Source: Paragonimus skrjabini miyazakii | Lineage: Eukaryota > Platyhelminthes > Trematoda > Plagiorchiida > Troglotrematidae | NCBI GenBank assembly: GCA_014338405.1 | Contig: JTDE01000024.1 | Span: 226,204-290,203 of the forward strand | Direction of reading: 5' to 3' | DNA: 64,000 nt | Part shown: piece after piece, positions 13,060 through 25,605 of the stretch | Numbering within the stretch: the first letter of the stretch is position 1 | How the letters are laid out: each line of letters begins with the position of its first letter | The notes under the pieces: model-generated | What the model was told of the DNA's origin: nothing | Database searches by the model: none | Seen by the model: only the letters and a program-made list of their open reading frames with translations | Program-made: the position numbers and the translations under genes

Positions 13060-13800
13060 AGATGCACTACATTCTGTCGTAAATATGTGCAAGCCTTGTT
13101 CACACACCGACAGGATTAATCTAGTGCCGCCAGCTTAGGGTGTTCGACACAATTTTGTTTCAAGAACTTTACAGTTGTTGATGGCGATCAACAGCTTTTG
13201 TGTTCTGAGATCACCGATCGCGATAGCTGAAGTAGGTTTGATGGTTTTCTACATGTTCTAGGGAAAACATATGTCACGTCTTCACGTTATTAGCTCATAG
13301 TGTTGTCAATGATTTGAAACTACCAGGTGGTCCACAGTATAACAGGGTGAACGCCAATGTGTCTAGGATGGACCCATGTTGAACACAATACGTAGATGTT
13401 CATTCAATCTGGCACTGAAAGTAGTTCCAGTTAGCTACACGAGTGGACGCTGATCAATGCTGCAGTTGAATGCCCAACTGGAAGAAAGCCTTGAGGTGCT
13501 CAAGGTAGATTACATCGATAGGCAGTCCTATGTCGACGGACGTTATTAATAATTCTTGTGTAATTAACAGGCTCTTGATGAATTATTGCTTTTGTTGACA
13601 TTCTTACTGGACCTCAAGGATGAGTTCAAGGTCTGCCACCTAAATCCGGATAGCTTCATCCAGCTGAATCTACGTTATTCTTGATATCATTGAAAGCAAA
13701 GTTATTGGTCAAAAATGTGCTAGGTTTGTAAATAGACCCGCATACGGAAACACGGGTAGTCGTGAGTTTTTTCCAGGCTTTACACAAGAAACCAAATGCA
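13060..13800 (-). mobile_element. degenerate LINE reverse transcriptase (CR1/Jockey-like)
   Basis: Read on the minus strand in several frames, this carries the order of motifs of a non-LTR reverse transcriptase. There is an NYRPI-like region near 13700-13760, then an LLITQELL...DVIYLEHLKAF segment (about 13470-13560; the family has VYLDxxKAFD), then VQHGSILDTLAFTLLY (about 13336-13385; family GVPQGSVLGPLLF). Stops and frameshifts break it throughout, so it is a dead 5'-truncated copy. The family name is by motif only. Confidence 0.6.
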
Positions 13801-14352
13801 AAAATATGATCAACCGTACCGTTAACTGTTCTGTTAAATCAAAACCATGGCTTTTCAAAAAAACTGGATGAGATGTACGCTGTTCTTCTTTCTAAATGTT
13901 TTCTATCATTAGACACTGGGATTTTGAACAACTCGGTTTGGTTGCTATCGGTATACACAAAATTTACTCGTGATGAGTAGCCATGCACATTCACGTGTAA
14001 ACCGGATCTGTTAACCCGTGCTTCTTATGAAAAAATGTTGGAACGGTATACTCTAAACAATAGTATACACTGTTTTCACTACCGGTATTTGTATTTCAGG
14101 TCAATCTGTCTTGGGGCATCCGTACTGACACCTGCACCACTGACTTCAACGTAGACACGAGAGAATGGTCACATTAAAACACAGTCGAATTTTATTGTTC
14201 AGTTTGGTCAGTTATCTGGAGAAATATCACATTTATTACGCAAAGGTTTATCAATGTCGCATAAACAACTAACTCGCACATGTCTTTCGACCGATTGTTT
14301 TGTGCAAACGAACTCACATCCTGTTTCAATAGCCAACGGCACATCCTAAATA

Positions 14353-14838
14353 TAGATTGGACATCACCCACAATTGATCGCAGCTGTCGCATTCCCATAG
14401 ACTTTCCAGTCAACCCCTTTCGAACAGCAGAAGCACTAGACTCGAGTTACGCTCTCATTAGAGCAGCTCATCAGTGGTGCATATCATCGACACTGCAGCC
14501 GGAACTTGAACCACGGACATGCTGTTCATGAGGCAACCGTGTTTACCACTGCGCCACTGACCTCACATTAGGCACGACTGAATTATCATATGCGAACACT
14601 CAACTACTTTCGCTTGTGAGTAATGATCAGGTTGCCCGATCGCCTCTAGAGGAGACAGTTACTGTCTGTTAACTCTAATCGATGACCCCTCGACTAGGAC
14701 TTCTCTCCAAGTTGAAATCACAGAAATCATGGACTTGTTGAGCGGTATTTGATTACTGATGGGTAGTAGAGGATTTTGATTTTCATAAAAATTGAACATC
14801 ACTCACAATTGATTGCAGTTGTCGCATTCCTTAACAGT
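14353..14838 (-). mobile_element. SINE-A array, just over one unit
   Basis: A tRNA-related repeat on the minus strand. The box GGGAATGCGACAGCTGCGAT occurs twice (ending about 14391 and 14826), a period of 435 bases, so the copy spans more than one head-to-tail unit. Between them lie the tRNA-like part with a TGGCGCAGTGG A-box (about 14545-14560) and the hammerhead at 14433-14480. A further decayed piece of the tRNA-like part is seen at about 14125-14172. Confidence 0.75.
14433..14480 (-). ncRNA. hammerhead ribozyme, damaged core
   Basis: On the minus strand: stem I GCACCA, core CTGATGA, stem II hairpin GCTGCTCTAATGAGAGC, then GTAA where GAAA is expected, stem III palindrome ACTCGAGT, cleavage-site C, and stem I return TAGTGC. 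The A-to-T change in GAAA hits an invariant core position, so self-cleavage should be lost. Layout is type I with a very short stem III, as in newt and schistosome hammerheads. Confidence 0.7.
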
Positions 14839-14839
14839 C

Positions 14840-17800
14840 AGGTTTTTGACTCTGTTTCTTAAAGTTTCTCAGAGCTTATCTCATATTCATTACAAGCGCT
14901 GTAATGCTATGCTCCTACTGACCCGAGGTTTACTCATTAACTAAGACAGTCGCAAAAATACTCCCCCCGGTTTCAATGTATCCGTTTTGCAGGCGTTAAG
15001 CCTTAAAACTCTAGTTGGAACTCAGGCGACGCACCTTAGGGAAACCAGTTTGCACACAATGTCGGTCCACTCAAGCAACTCTAAAAAGAATGATTAAATG
15101 GTGCGTCCTTCTGTAGGCTACCACTTTCCTGAATGTGTACGTATGCTTTTGTTTCGGTGAGCGTGTGCACGTTTACACGACAATGTGGAAAGCATTCTGG
15201 CTGAGTCATCTCCATAAAAGCTGTGAACAGAGGAAACACAAAACTGCTAACCGTTTACGATACATGCATGAATAGCTGCGCTTGCCTAGGTGTGCGTGCA
15301 TATATGCCTAAATTGTAACAGTTGCACGTTCACGAGACAGAAGGTGACACCACTCTGTATGTAATGGTATGCTAATCGTTTACCACTGACATATCGTCTC
15401 CGGCGGATGAAAAACTAGAGGCATCTATCGAACGGGAATTTGATGAAGTTCTAGATTATGCACATACACTCTAGTGGGTGGGTTGGCGGAAAGCTGACGA
15501 TAGGGATGCTTGGTCATTTTTTCATACTAACTCGTCAACACAGAGTCCATCACGGATGACCACTGTTTTCAACTCAGCAAGCCGCATGGCGGTAGACTAG
15601 AAAGCTGAAACCGGGACAAGTTCTTGTTTCGTGTTTGAGATACACCGGCTGGTAGATTTCCTAAATTAAAAAACAAACCGTTTAGCTATTCGTGACGATC
15701 TCACCATCTCTACTTATTAGGCCAAAACTAAAACAGCGTATCTAAGAAAGGACATCAAGCTTCTCCAGAATGGGATTATGAAAGAATTCGTTCGCTTGCA
15801 TTAGGAATAGTCTAAGGTAACACGAACTGGTAGAACGATAGAATGTAAAGTGGTGACTGTTGACTTGTAGTAAGTGATACAGGCTATGCCGATTTTCCAA
15901 CCTTAAGCGTTGCTAGTTGAAACGGCAGTCCAATGAAGCTGAAGCGAGGCACGTGCAACGGCCAGCGCAGTTTTGATAGAATCCAGATTTTGATGTGAGC
16001 AATGAAGTTAGTTTAACTTCAGTTTATAGGATTTTTCAGTTTCAATACATCCAGCTAAGATTTATGTGTCCAACCGAACTGCGACGTTTAGAAGAAAGGA
16101 TTGCCATCAGATCTCAATTAAATTCATTTTAACCTAAAACTGTGGACCCCAGTTTATCGGTCGGTTAGGTCTGCTTACACTAATTAACGGTTGACGTATC
16201 TGAAGAAGTAAATTTTATGCAGTCATGCTTTAAGATAGATTAGTTCAGTGTTCACCACTCCGATTTTGAACATGATTGATTCCAGAAAGCTTACGTCATG
16301 GTTATTTGGATTATTGTCTATTAAATGATTGATTTGGAAAAAATATACTGTGACGTTGCAATCACATTCCAAAATGCCACTGTTAGAGTTCCACTCTTTT
16401 TCATCTGTTACTTGGTTGGTCAGTTGTACTACTAATTCACCTGCTTTACCGCCAGCTACTGTAAACGATAGTGGCTGATATGGGAGTCAACCGCTTCCCT
16501 TCAAGAACATTTTCGTAAACGACGGGTACATTTTCAAGCATGATATGTCCATCATGTAAAGGAAGCTTATTGTTATTGGGGGTAATCATCGATACACCAC
16601 TTGGTGAGGATGGAGTTTAATTCGCAATAGAGATTAATGCCGAGGCTGCTAGTTATGAACAAGATTCCGTAAAAGATGATTTTCTACAAACCTCAAGAAA
16701 AGAATCGTGCTCAAAGAAGGCGTTGTCTTTATAGTCCGTGATGGTGATAACGATTTTTCTCCAGAATCCTTTACCGAGGCACAAATGGCACAGTTTTGAC
16801 CACATAGATTGTTTGAAGACTGTTGGGAATGATGTAGACTAATATATTTAGTAGCATATCAGGTCCCAGAAGATGCGGACCGAATCCTGAAGTTGTCAAG
16901 ATCGCGTTCTTGATCATCAATGAGTCGGAGGTTTCAAAAAGCTTTTATATGTCAATGTAAGTTTACAGATTCATGCCGTAATTCATCGTGTGAAATAAAA
17001 CTGACATGTTGTGCATTGAGACCCGTATGAGAATGAAAACCTTTTGCCTTCAACAACTTTCTGGTACACAGGAAGTTTCCGATTTCTTTCCACTGAGGAA
17101 TCTTGGTCCACTTTGGTCTAATTTCGCGAAAACTTATGGAACCCCTTCGGGGGTTCGACTTGAAACTGACATACCTATTAATCACTGAGTATGGTGACCA
17201 TTTACCTCGGTCCAATAGGTGGCAGCGGAGTATAGTGAGACTTTTAAACATTGTGTTATGAGACCTCTGTAATAATGAATTTCACTGGCACGTAAGCCTC
17301 CACAGTGTATTTCACCAAAGCTCGGGGAAGTTCGGAGCAATCAATGTTATCAACAGATTTCGCTTAGCACAATTGACTTACGGGTTTGATCTACATTGAT
17401 GCCGCAGAGAATTATACTGGGAACACAGTCTGCTTCGAAATGCACAGCTAAAAGGAGCCGAGTTGGTATACATTTTGCATGAAATCAGCCAACTACTGTG
17501 GTTGCCTTATGGGATAAAAGAAGTCCTCTGATGATCCCGCTAGTATCTAGAAATGTAAACGGTTGAATAACACGAAACATTATAGTCTGAAATCTCGCAG
17601 AATCTGGTAGTGTATTGATGAGCGGATTGAGACTAACGTAAAAGAAATACGAGCAAGTTGTCATACTAAACGTTTCAGCCACCTTAGATGACCTTCAGCA
17701 AAAATGTGGTAATAGAAGCCAAATTAACAAAGGGGTTTGCTGCGGTCAAGTAAACCTGAGCTGCAACTGAGCTGATTGGTCAAATCCTCTGCTCACTAAC

Positions 17801-18050
17801 TCCACCCATTTAATAGTCACATGTTAAACACGATGGTCAGACTGTTTGACTTCATTCGTACTACATTTGGCGCAAGTATTAAACAAGTATTAAACAAGTA
17901 TTAAACACAATTTTGGGAGCTTCACCTACGTGGGTGTGCCTCGGTTATTTGGTTTTACCTGCATATATATTGATTTCACGCGTCGCACGTTACGAGCAGA
18001 TCTCCACGTGATTATAGGATGACTAAAAACTGCAATTTTGAAAACTATCG
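14840..18050. other. largely non-coding stretch
   Basis: No coding gene could be supported. 17617-17700 holds the second copy of the repeat at 9157-9235. An 11-bp tandem repeat lies at 17873-17909. The long open frames at 16952-17251 on both strands oppose each other, lack splice sites and show no family motif. Confidence 0.4.
17873..17909. repeat. short tandem repeat, 11 bp x 3
   Basis: Three perfect copies of CAAGTATTAAA lie in a row. It looks like simple replication slippage. Confidence 0.9.
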
Positions 18051-18058
18051 GTTTTCAG

Positions 18059-18124
18059 CTGATGGAGGACAATGTCAAACAAAATTTACATGAAACCGTA
18101 AAAAATCTTATTAATAGCGCACCT
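18059..18124 (+). CDS. candidate 66-nt internal exon
   Basis: A good acceptor (ATCGGTTTTCAG, ending 18058) and an excellent donor (GCACCT|GTGAGT at 18125) bracket exactly 22 codons in phase 0, LMEDNVKQNLHETVKNL followed by INSAP. The peptide is amphipathic and helix-like. If the intron is not removed the frame stays open to 18322. No family is recognised from so short a piece. Splice quality is the main support. Confidence 0.3.
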
Positions 18125-19452
18125 GTGAGTCTTTTTTGGTACCATGGTTTATATCTTCTAAGTTTTTCCACCGTGAACAGTGTCCATATTCTGGAGATAT
18201 TCAAACTACCAACGTTTGTAGCCGTGCTTCAGATCAATATATGGTGCAGTTGCACTGGCTGCACCTGGTTTAGAATCTGGATGACAAATCTACGTAAAAC
18301 ATACTTTCCTACTCCACAATAATCAATCCACCTGTCGACCACGGGATTGATTTTACACAAATAGCCAAATGCTATTTACTTCGTACGTACAACTCCATAG
18401 CTGGGTTTCAAAAATGGCATTTTTAAGAAAAATGCATTGATTTTGAATCAGTCAGTCTAGCAAGAGATAGGTCTTTTGAAAAGCTGCTTACAACACCCTA
18501 TAATTACTCATATGAACACGGTATATATTTGCTTGATTGGTCCGTTTAATATATGAACAAACTGAATTTAGTAAAAAACATTGCAAGGATGTTCACAAAT
18601 ATTAGGATTGCAGCCTACCACCTAATCACCGGGGGAACTCTTTTGTTATCCTGGAACAAGGTTAATCTGGTGTGTTTGGTGTATTAAAAAAAATGATCAA
18701 GCTTGATTGGTCCGTGTGATGATCATATATTAGAATGTTTCTGACGGTTGCTCATAACTAATGAAGTGTTGTCTTCAACTGCAGAGGGTAACTGTGATAG
18801 ACGAACAACATAACTGTCCAGAAACCAGTAGGAATTTTACAATCTACTGCACTGAGCGTCATTACAGACGTTTACGTTTTGGAAGACCAGTGTGGTCATT
18901 CTCATAAATAACAAAGTTTAAATTGCAATATGTCAGAACTGGTGTTTACTTTTCGCGCGTTAATGTAATAGTGATATATACAGAGCTCAGAACACAGGAT
19001 GATGGTGAGGATGGAACAGTTGAGTACAAGCCGTTGCCTAATGTACTGTGAGATATTCACTGCTGGGCCGCAACACTCATTTTAGCTAGAAAAACTGTAA
19101 CTGTGGTTCTCCATTTGCACTAAGGTGCTTTAATTGTGACTTTTAAATAGCGATTTTGCGGGTAAATGCGAAATATATTTCTGAAATAATTACCAAGATA
19201 AACAAAGCGTAATTGCATTGTTTCTTACCTGAAATAATCAGTAGCAAATGAATCCAAAGTGTAAATTTTCATGATGCGCTCACAGTGTTTCGTTGCCTTT
19301 TCAGAGGTGAATGCTGTGATGAATAGCAGGACGAAAGTGAACTATTTACCAATAGGCTCAAAGGTGAAATTCAGTTTGTTGTGAAGAAAACTGCATACAG
19401 GTTAGTATTCGTTACACTGTAAAATATAGGATTTGACCAACTTTGTTTACAG

Positions 19453-19560
19453 AGGTCGAATGCGCTTCTGCTACTAGAAGGGTTTCCAAATATAGTAGTC
19501 ACCGACTGTCACTTACTGCGTGGGCCATCGCAGACATCTTGATAATGTTCATTCGGATAG
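19453..19560 (+). CDS. candidate internal exon, frame ambiguous
   Basis: The acceptor CAACTTTGTTTACAG ends at 19452. With two leading bases the frame reads VECASATRRVSKYSSHRLSL, then a hydrophobic TAWAIADILIMFIRI, to ATAG|GTGGTA at 19561. That would be a membrane segment. A phase-0 frame (RSNALLLLEGFPNIVV...) is also open, and a third frame runs to a good donor CTGCAG|GTAACC at about 19706. Three competing frames make the call weak. Confidence 0.2.
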
Positions 19561-20189
19561 GTGGTATTCCTTAATTTATGAAGCTAGCTTTGGGTTTCGT
19601 TGTGACCGACTGGTGAACCGGACATTTCGGTCTGTCAGGCGATTAACCCACTTGACAATGGATACTGTTATTTGGCGGCATAACTTTCTATCCCTTTTGC
19701 AGCTGCAGGTAACCCAATTCTAGCAGCTAAATTTAGGTGTAGTTTTTACCGAAAGCTCCGGACTTCCTCTTGTGGTAAAAGTATACATCTCAGTAAAGCG
19801 TTTGCTGTTTACAGCACGATATTTTCAATATCCGCAACACATTGATTTATTATGGACACAAGTATGATTAAGAGATCAGTAAACCAAAGTTTGGGGCTGA
19901 CGTTTGACTGCCGGATTTATGTTGAGAGGTTATTTGCCTTAAAAAATATACCGTTTTTAAAACCTGGTTCCTTAGCTCTACAGCTTTTATCACCGGCGCT
20001 CTCTAAGGCACGTTTTTAGAGGTGTCCGAACCTTTTCCCATTTTGTTCTCTACTGAAAAACACATCTCGATTTAATTTTACTGATTATATCCATCCTACG
20101 CGTGGACTTTAATAAATGGTCTGATCGTCCAAGACAAATTGTCTGAGTATTCATTGGTGCGAATTCCGAATTATCACTGTTCCTTTCAG

Positions 20190-20263
20190 TTCACGGAGTT
20201 TCATCATATGCAGAATATCTGACTGTAACTGACGGGTTGGAAATAGCACGTGACGTTTTCAAC
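20190..20263 (+). CDS. candidate internal exon
   Basis: A strong acceptor (TCACTGTTCCTTTCAG, ending 20189) and the donor AAC|GTATGA bracket two bases plus 24 codons, HGVSSYAEYLTVTDGLEIAR then DVFN. The start phase fits the end phase of the candidate at 19453-19560. Only one of the three frames is open through the exon and ends at the donor. No family is recognised. Confidence 0.26.
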
Positions 20264-21007
20264 GTATGAACTTGTACATGAAGAATAAATAAAACAGCTT
20301 CTTACCCCACCCACAATATTCTCCTGCTCCTCCTAGTTCCGAAGTGAAAAAACAAACCTCCGCCGAGGTTGAACCGCAGTGTCCTTATCAGACGAAAGGG
20401 GCTTACCATAAAATCGCTGAATGCTTCATTTCATTCGCGTTTCTCATCGCTTGTAAAACGATGCATAGCTGGAAGGCGTTTCAACTTGGATTAACATAAT
20501 GCGTCTAATCTTATTTACCGAAATCAGATTCTGAACGCTGTTGGGTTTAATAACATTATCTTGGCTTTTTGAGATTAGGTACGGCCCACTTTAACACCCG
20601 AATGTAAATTTCATTCCCAGTCTTATGTTCTAACAGCCACCATGTTCGTCAAATTGCCACAATCTCTCTACTTTCGCTGTATGATTAACAGCTATTTTAA
20701 TGGAATGGAACGTTTTCTAAATACGGTGATGTGGTTGACTGAGACAGGGTAAATCTGCATAATGACAAAGAAAAGTTTGCATTAAGAGCGACTACTCAGA
20801 TAGCGTGTTAGACGTCAACTGGAAATTCAACACTTGATTCCTGAAAACGCAAGACTGTAATTCTTCCACAAGTGATAAGAAATGGTTTATCCTTCCGTAC
20901 CCAAATAGTTTTTGACTGACTTTAGGATTTGGAGTTGAACATCACTAATATTTGCTCACAGCTGTTGCATTCCCATAGATATTCCAGTCAGCCTCGTTCG
21001 AAAAAAA

Positions 21008-21052
21008 GCATTATATTTGAGTTCCGCTCTCATTAGAACTCATCAGTAGTGA
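21008..21052 (-). ncRNA. hammerhead ribozyme relic
   Basis: CTGATGA, a TTCTAATGAGAG hairpin and GGAA in place of GAAA, followed by a broken stem III (ACTCAAAT). Stem I is also imperfect. This one is clearly inactive, but it shows the ribozyme belongs to every unit of the array. Confidence 0.6.
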
Positions 21053-21436
21053 ATATCCTTGCCACCGCTTGCACTGGAATTCCAGGCAAACCCTCATGAA
21101 ACAACGGTGTTGACCACTGCGCTATTGACCTCATACTGGGCACGACCGAATTATCATATGTGAACACTCAACCACTTTTGCTTGTGAGTAATGATCAGGT
21201 TGCCCGATCGCCTCGAGAGGAGACACAGTTACTGTCTGTTAACTCCAATAGATGACTCTTCGACTAGGACTTCTCTCCAAGTTGAAATCATAGAAATCAT
21301 TGACTTGTTGAGCGGTATTTGATTACTGATGAGTAGTAGGGGATTTTGATTTTCATAAAGATTGAACATCACTCACAATTGATTGCAGCTGTCGCATTCC
21401 CACAGACTTTCCAGTCGGCCCTTCCAAACAACAAAA

Positions 21437-21481
21437 GCACTAGACTCGAGTTTCGCTCTAATTAAAACTCGTCAGTAGTGC
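21437..21481 (-). ncRNA. hammerhead ribozyme, intact core
   Basis: Minus strand: stem I GCACTA, core CTGACGA, stem II GTTTTAATTAGAGC (five pairs, two of them G-U, around an AATT loop), GAAA, self-complementary stem III ACTCGAGT, cleavage-site C at 21443, and TAGTGC that pairs perfectly with the first strand of stem I. All core bases are those needed for cleavage. Stem II is weaker than in other copies. Confidence 0.8.
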
Positions 21482-21576
21482 ATCTCATCGCCACTGCCTG
21501 GACTTGAACCTTCATGAGGCAACCGTGTTTACCATTGTGCCATTGACCTCACATTAGGCACGACCGAATAATGCCT

Positions 21577-21717
21577 TACTTACCAGCGAAACTTGATACT
21601 GTGACGTCTTTTTGAAAAAGGCCAGCTGGAGGTTCTATCTGAATGCGAAGGCTGCAATAAAATGAGTGCGATGTTCAACTTAAAATTAGCCAAATTCCCG
21701 AACACTCATCAGTGACC
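21577..21717 (+). mobile_element. SINE-A fragment in opposite orientation
   Basis: This starts within the ribozyme (GCGAAACTTGATACTGTGAC, versus GCGAAACTCGAGTCTAGTGC). It runs through a CTGAATGCGAAGGCTGCAAT box to CACTCATCAGTGACC. It points the other way from the array that ends at 21575, so the two form an inverted arrangement. Confidence 0.6.
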
Positions 21718-21969
21718 TCAAGGTGTTTTGTAATGCGATTTCTTTCAGCCCATGTTCACATGGGCTACCTAATTTTCCATGTTTGATTTTTCAATTTCCA
21801 CGTCCGGCATTAATATTGCCCCTATTAAAAAGCGATATTTCATTAGGCATTTTGATTTGGCACACTCTAGCTCACTGCCATTTCTGTTGGCCGATCCTCT
21901 TGCTAACGCATTCACACTTATGCACAAATTCCTGGGTGTTTACCTAAATGAAGCGGTAAATCTTTAAAT

Positions 21970-23170
21970 GAAATAGTCGAACTGTTTACTTCCAAACAAC
22001 TTATACTTTGTAACAAGGTTTGCCGCAAAGTACCTTCCGAAAGGGCACATTCATTATCGTCGGCGCTTATTAAATGTGTTCCCTTCCAACAATTCTGGAG
22101 ATTGTTTTAATCAGTTTTGTGCAAATGTTTACTCACGGGATGTCCGACTTTCATTAGGTTTCTAAGTAATCTTGTATTGCATGGATTCGTCCGAATGTTT
22201 TCAGAAAATATTTGTTTGCATTATGTACGCGAAGATCAATATTTGATTTGATGTTTTTTATATGAACACTTTTTGATTTTATTGCAAATATAACCAATCA
22301 GTAAGCATTTTTGCAAGTCTGCGCTTAGCTGTTCTTGTCGTTATCATTTGTAATCATGCACTCTACGTGTTCCGAAATCCAGTGGTTTAGACAAATCGCT
22401 TCAACTTTTCTGTGATGAGAAGCAATATCAAAAACTGTATATTCGTCCTCAAGAATATTTCTCCCAGCAAATAAGCTTTATTTATAATCATTCTTCAACG
22501 GTATGCACATCAGTCTTTTTTGAAAATAGACGTTTCTACCACCGGAAGACGTCGTCTCATATCTTTTTTGCGGCGAATTAACGGATATGAGTACTTTTAC
22601 TGACGGTACTAGTTCAGAAACTACAGTGAAATAAAGAATTGTTTAAAATTTGAATTGTTTGCTTGCAGATGAATGACAGTTTAATCTCGGGTCAATAGTC
22701 CACTAGACCGCGGATCACCAACTATAAGCATCAATCACGTAGAAGAGACCAAACTTCTTTAAAGGTCGACATATATTTGCGCGTATTAAACCTCACCAAA
22801 ATCACTATGGTATTTAATATATTTTGTTAAATTAAAAACGTTCTCAGCTCCCATTTTACAACTTAATTTCCGGTTACTTTAAGCACTGAAAAAAGGCTAT
22901 TTTTCTGTCAAATGTTTAAATCTAAGACAGGCAAAATTATTCGAGTATTTACCAAATTCCCAGTCTTGTAAAAAATAGTTTTAAAGAGGAATGTTTGAAA
23001 TTTTCGCGAAAGAATCATATTAAAAAAGCAAGCATGTTATCAGCGAACCATTACAGTTTTGGGATAATCTTCCCATGTCAGTGTCAAAGTAGTTCACCCA
23101 AAAACCTTGAGCGATAAAGCCAGTTTTTGAAAAATTGTAATTGTAGAGTACCATTTTGTCCTATGCCAAG
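21970..23170. other. AT-rich non-coding stretch
   Basis: Nothing recognisable: no long open frames with splice sites and no repeats found by eye. The open frames at 21723-21967 just before it overlap in two frames and were not called. Confidence 0.45.
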
Positions 23171-23310
23171 CAACTTTGATGATTCAAGGAGAAATCTATC
23201 GTTCTAGTGATATTTATGTTCAAAGAATCGCAAATTGTTATAGGACGGTGCGCGCTTGTGCGTTTTTGTCTCTGTCCTGGTCGGTGAAAATTGTGTTGAA
23301 CGGTTTACAG

Positions 23311-23442
23311 GTGTATGGAAAAAGTGATTGGTACCAAATAAATGGTAAATTCAGTGGAGCTGCTGGCTGCAATCATCTCATTCACGAGTATGGAAGCACA
23401 CTGAAAAAATGTTCAGTTAGACAGGTTTGGTTAATGGCCTGA
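23311..23442 (+). CDS. candidate 3' exon, unrecognised
   Basis: After GTGTTGAACGGTTTACAG (ending 23310) the phase-0 frame reads VYGKSDWYQINGKFSGAAGC and runs to TGA at 23440-23442 (44 codons, stop included). The frame is also open upstream to 23176. A donor ACAG|GTTTGG is poor, so a terminal exon is likelier. No domain is recognised. Confidence 0.25.
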   Translation: MYGKSDWYQINGKFSGAAGCNHLIHEYGSTLKKCSVRQVWLMA

Positions 23443-23599
23443 AAGAGGGGGCTAGATAAGGACGGCAAACCTGTATATTCGTTTCCAGGCATGTACGATT
23501 TATGAAGTCGAGCTTAGTGGAAAACACTTCACTGTGGAATGTTCAATGAATTCTTTCTAAGGGGTTCAATATTATTTGTGCCTTTTTAGTCGCGGCAAC

Positions 23600-24460
23600 A
23601 CAAGTTGTAGACCGATTCAAACTGTCCGCCACTGTAGTCTGCAAGCGTCGTTCGCATGCTGGCATAAGCAGCGTCGTGTAGCCAGAATACTAGTCAGCAC
23701 AAATTTGATGGCAAGCGTCCATGATTTTACACTTGCTTATATTGAACGGTAAGTTATTTACTATGGATCACTTGGTCTGGACAATGCAAATCGTTCTGTA
23801 ATTTTACCGAGTCTTCCTGGCACTCAGGAATTCGTCACAGCCTTGTATCGTCAACGATTTGATTATGTTGCGTAATACAAGAACGAAAAGTACAACCAGC
23901 AGAAGTCCTCAAATTGATCCTTGCGAAACGCCCCTGTTGACTGGGAACCACTCTAACAACTCTACATTTGCCTTGACGTTTAACCTACATCCAATCAAAT
24001 ACTCGTTTAGCCGCGCGAGTGAGCGCTGATCAAGGCCATACCTATTGAGTATCTACAGCAAGATGAGTGATCGGCCCTGTCAAAGGATTTAAAGGAATCA
24101 AGATAAACAACGCTTATTGTCGGGCCTGTGTCGGCAGTCTAAGAGCAGTCAGCAGATTCGTAACGCATGAGTATCCCTTAGAAAAGCCAAGTTACGCCCT
24201 AGATCTTCAGACTTCGCCCAGAGAGAGAGTCATTTAATAAACCATCATTTTGAAGGTTACCGAAAGTAAAGCTATTGGTCCGTAGTTTGCTTGGACGTCT
24301 CTGCACCTAACTTTGAAGGTAAGTGGGGTTATGAGATATTTTCAGGCTTTCGGTAGACGGTCAGTTAAGAATGAATGACTGGAAAGTACTGTAAGCGGTT
24401 CTGTCAATTCCGTAGCGCACCTTTTCAAGACAACAGGGGAATTTCAAATCTGGACTAGAT
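23600..24460 (-). mobile_element. LINE reverse transcriptase fragment (CR1/Jockey-like)
   Basis: Minus strand. The classic non-LTR motifs appear in order: NYGPIALLSVTFKMM (24242-24290; family NYRPISL), VVYLDSFKSFDRADHS (24067-24114; family VYLDxxKAFDRVDH), EWFPVNRGVSQGSI (23908-23955; family GVPQGSVLGPLLF) and a catalytic-like IVDDTRL (about 23837-23860; family ADDT). Several stops and frameshifts make it non-functional. It is better preserved than the fragment at 13.0-13.8 kb and may be the same family. The strong-looking donor at 24313 lies inside it and is incidental. Confidence 0.75.
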
Positions 24461-24469
24461 GGTTTGTGA

Positions 24470-25600
24470 GCTAGTAGGTTCTTTAAGTTGGTTTCCACTT
24501 GTAACAGAAATTTGGAGTAAGTTGATTAAGTTACTGCCTGTTTGTTCGAAAATTTTCCATGTTTTATAGCTATGCACAGATATTATTTATCCAGAGTGTA
24601 GGCCACCTCTGCATCTGTATTGGTAAATCCAGTAAAGGTTTGCGGCTGTGAATTGGCAACCTTACTGCTCGTGTGTGCTGTGACCTCTCTATAAAAAACC
24701 TAGGATTCACACTCATCATTTTGGGAAAGACTATACTGCCGAAAAACCCGATTCAGTCTAATAGCAGCAGCAGTGCAGCCGCATAACATGACTTGCCCAA
24801 CAAACGCAAGTTCAGTTTGTCCTAGTTGACTGAACAGTTCAATATAATCAAACATTTAGTTCTACTTCATAAGCGTCTCGTCTTTTCGCTAGATCAGGAA
24901 TGCTTTAATGATACACGGTTGTTAACAGCATTGGAGATTTCCTGAGTGATGAGCTGTCAGTTATTATGTAAGCTGAGTCTGATGAAAAAGTCAAACTATT
25001 CAATCTTGCTATTCTATGTCTTCATATTTGTAAACTTTAACGTGACAGTGAGCTCATACTCAGTAATTCGAGGTGTGCTACTGACGTTCAGCTGATGCGG
25101 GTATTTGGAAGACACTTAATCCTCAATGGACTTGGAAAAGCTTAAGTTCACTTGGAATTCCTAGTTTGTCTATTCACATACCCTAATAAACAATCGTGTT
25201 GGAAAGTTGGAAATGCACCTTTATCACATCCGAATGCTATTTCCGCCATCTAGAAAAAGCCAATTATTGTCGCAAAACATCTGATCAGCCGTATGGATAT
25301 GTACATTTCATATTAGCTTGTCAGCTTTATCTCACTCGATCGGTGTTGCCCTCTTCGTATTGCGATCAATTTCCTCACTTCAAACAAAGGGCATTTTGCT
25401 ATATTAATGCATATGGACAAATATGTATATTATGGTAAGAGTACAACGGAAACCAAGAAAGTTACTTGACTTGTTGGATCCTGTTAGTTAGTCAATACCC
25501 TTCGTTTCATAAGTGAAAAGGATAAATTGTCTAAAAACAACGGAAAAGGAAATTATTTTAAGGATTAAGAAGCTTCGCTCGTGGTATTTCGGAGCATTTT
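24470..25600. other. non-coding stretch
   Basis: No gene or identified repeat is supported. The open frame at 25196-25438 has no splice signals or recognisable domain. Confidence 0.4.
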
Positions 25601-25605
25601 TTTAC

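Larger units (their letters stand above)
20934..21575 (-). mobile_element. SINE-A tandem array, about 1.5 units
   Basis: The family box (GGGAATGCGACAGCTGCGAT-like) ends at about 20969 and again at 21396, a period of 427. Each unit carries its own hammerhead (a decayed one at 21008-21052, an intact one at 21437-21481). The tRNA-like part with CACTGCGCTATTGACC is seen at about 21115-21130 and again at 21535-21550. Copies differ by point changes and a few deletions. Confidence 0.8.

Noticed and set aside
14086..14172. Strong acceptor followed by an open frame VNLSWGIRTDTCTTDFN to a stop
   Set aside because: The open frame overlaps a decayed SINE-A tRNA-like part (CACCACTGACTTCAACGTAG), so the frame is incidental.
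24308..24318. Consensus donor TTGAAG|GTAAGT on the plus strand
   Set aside because: It lies inside the minus-strand LINE fragment with no coding frame before it.
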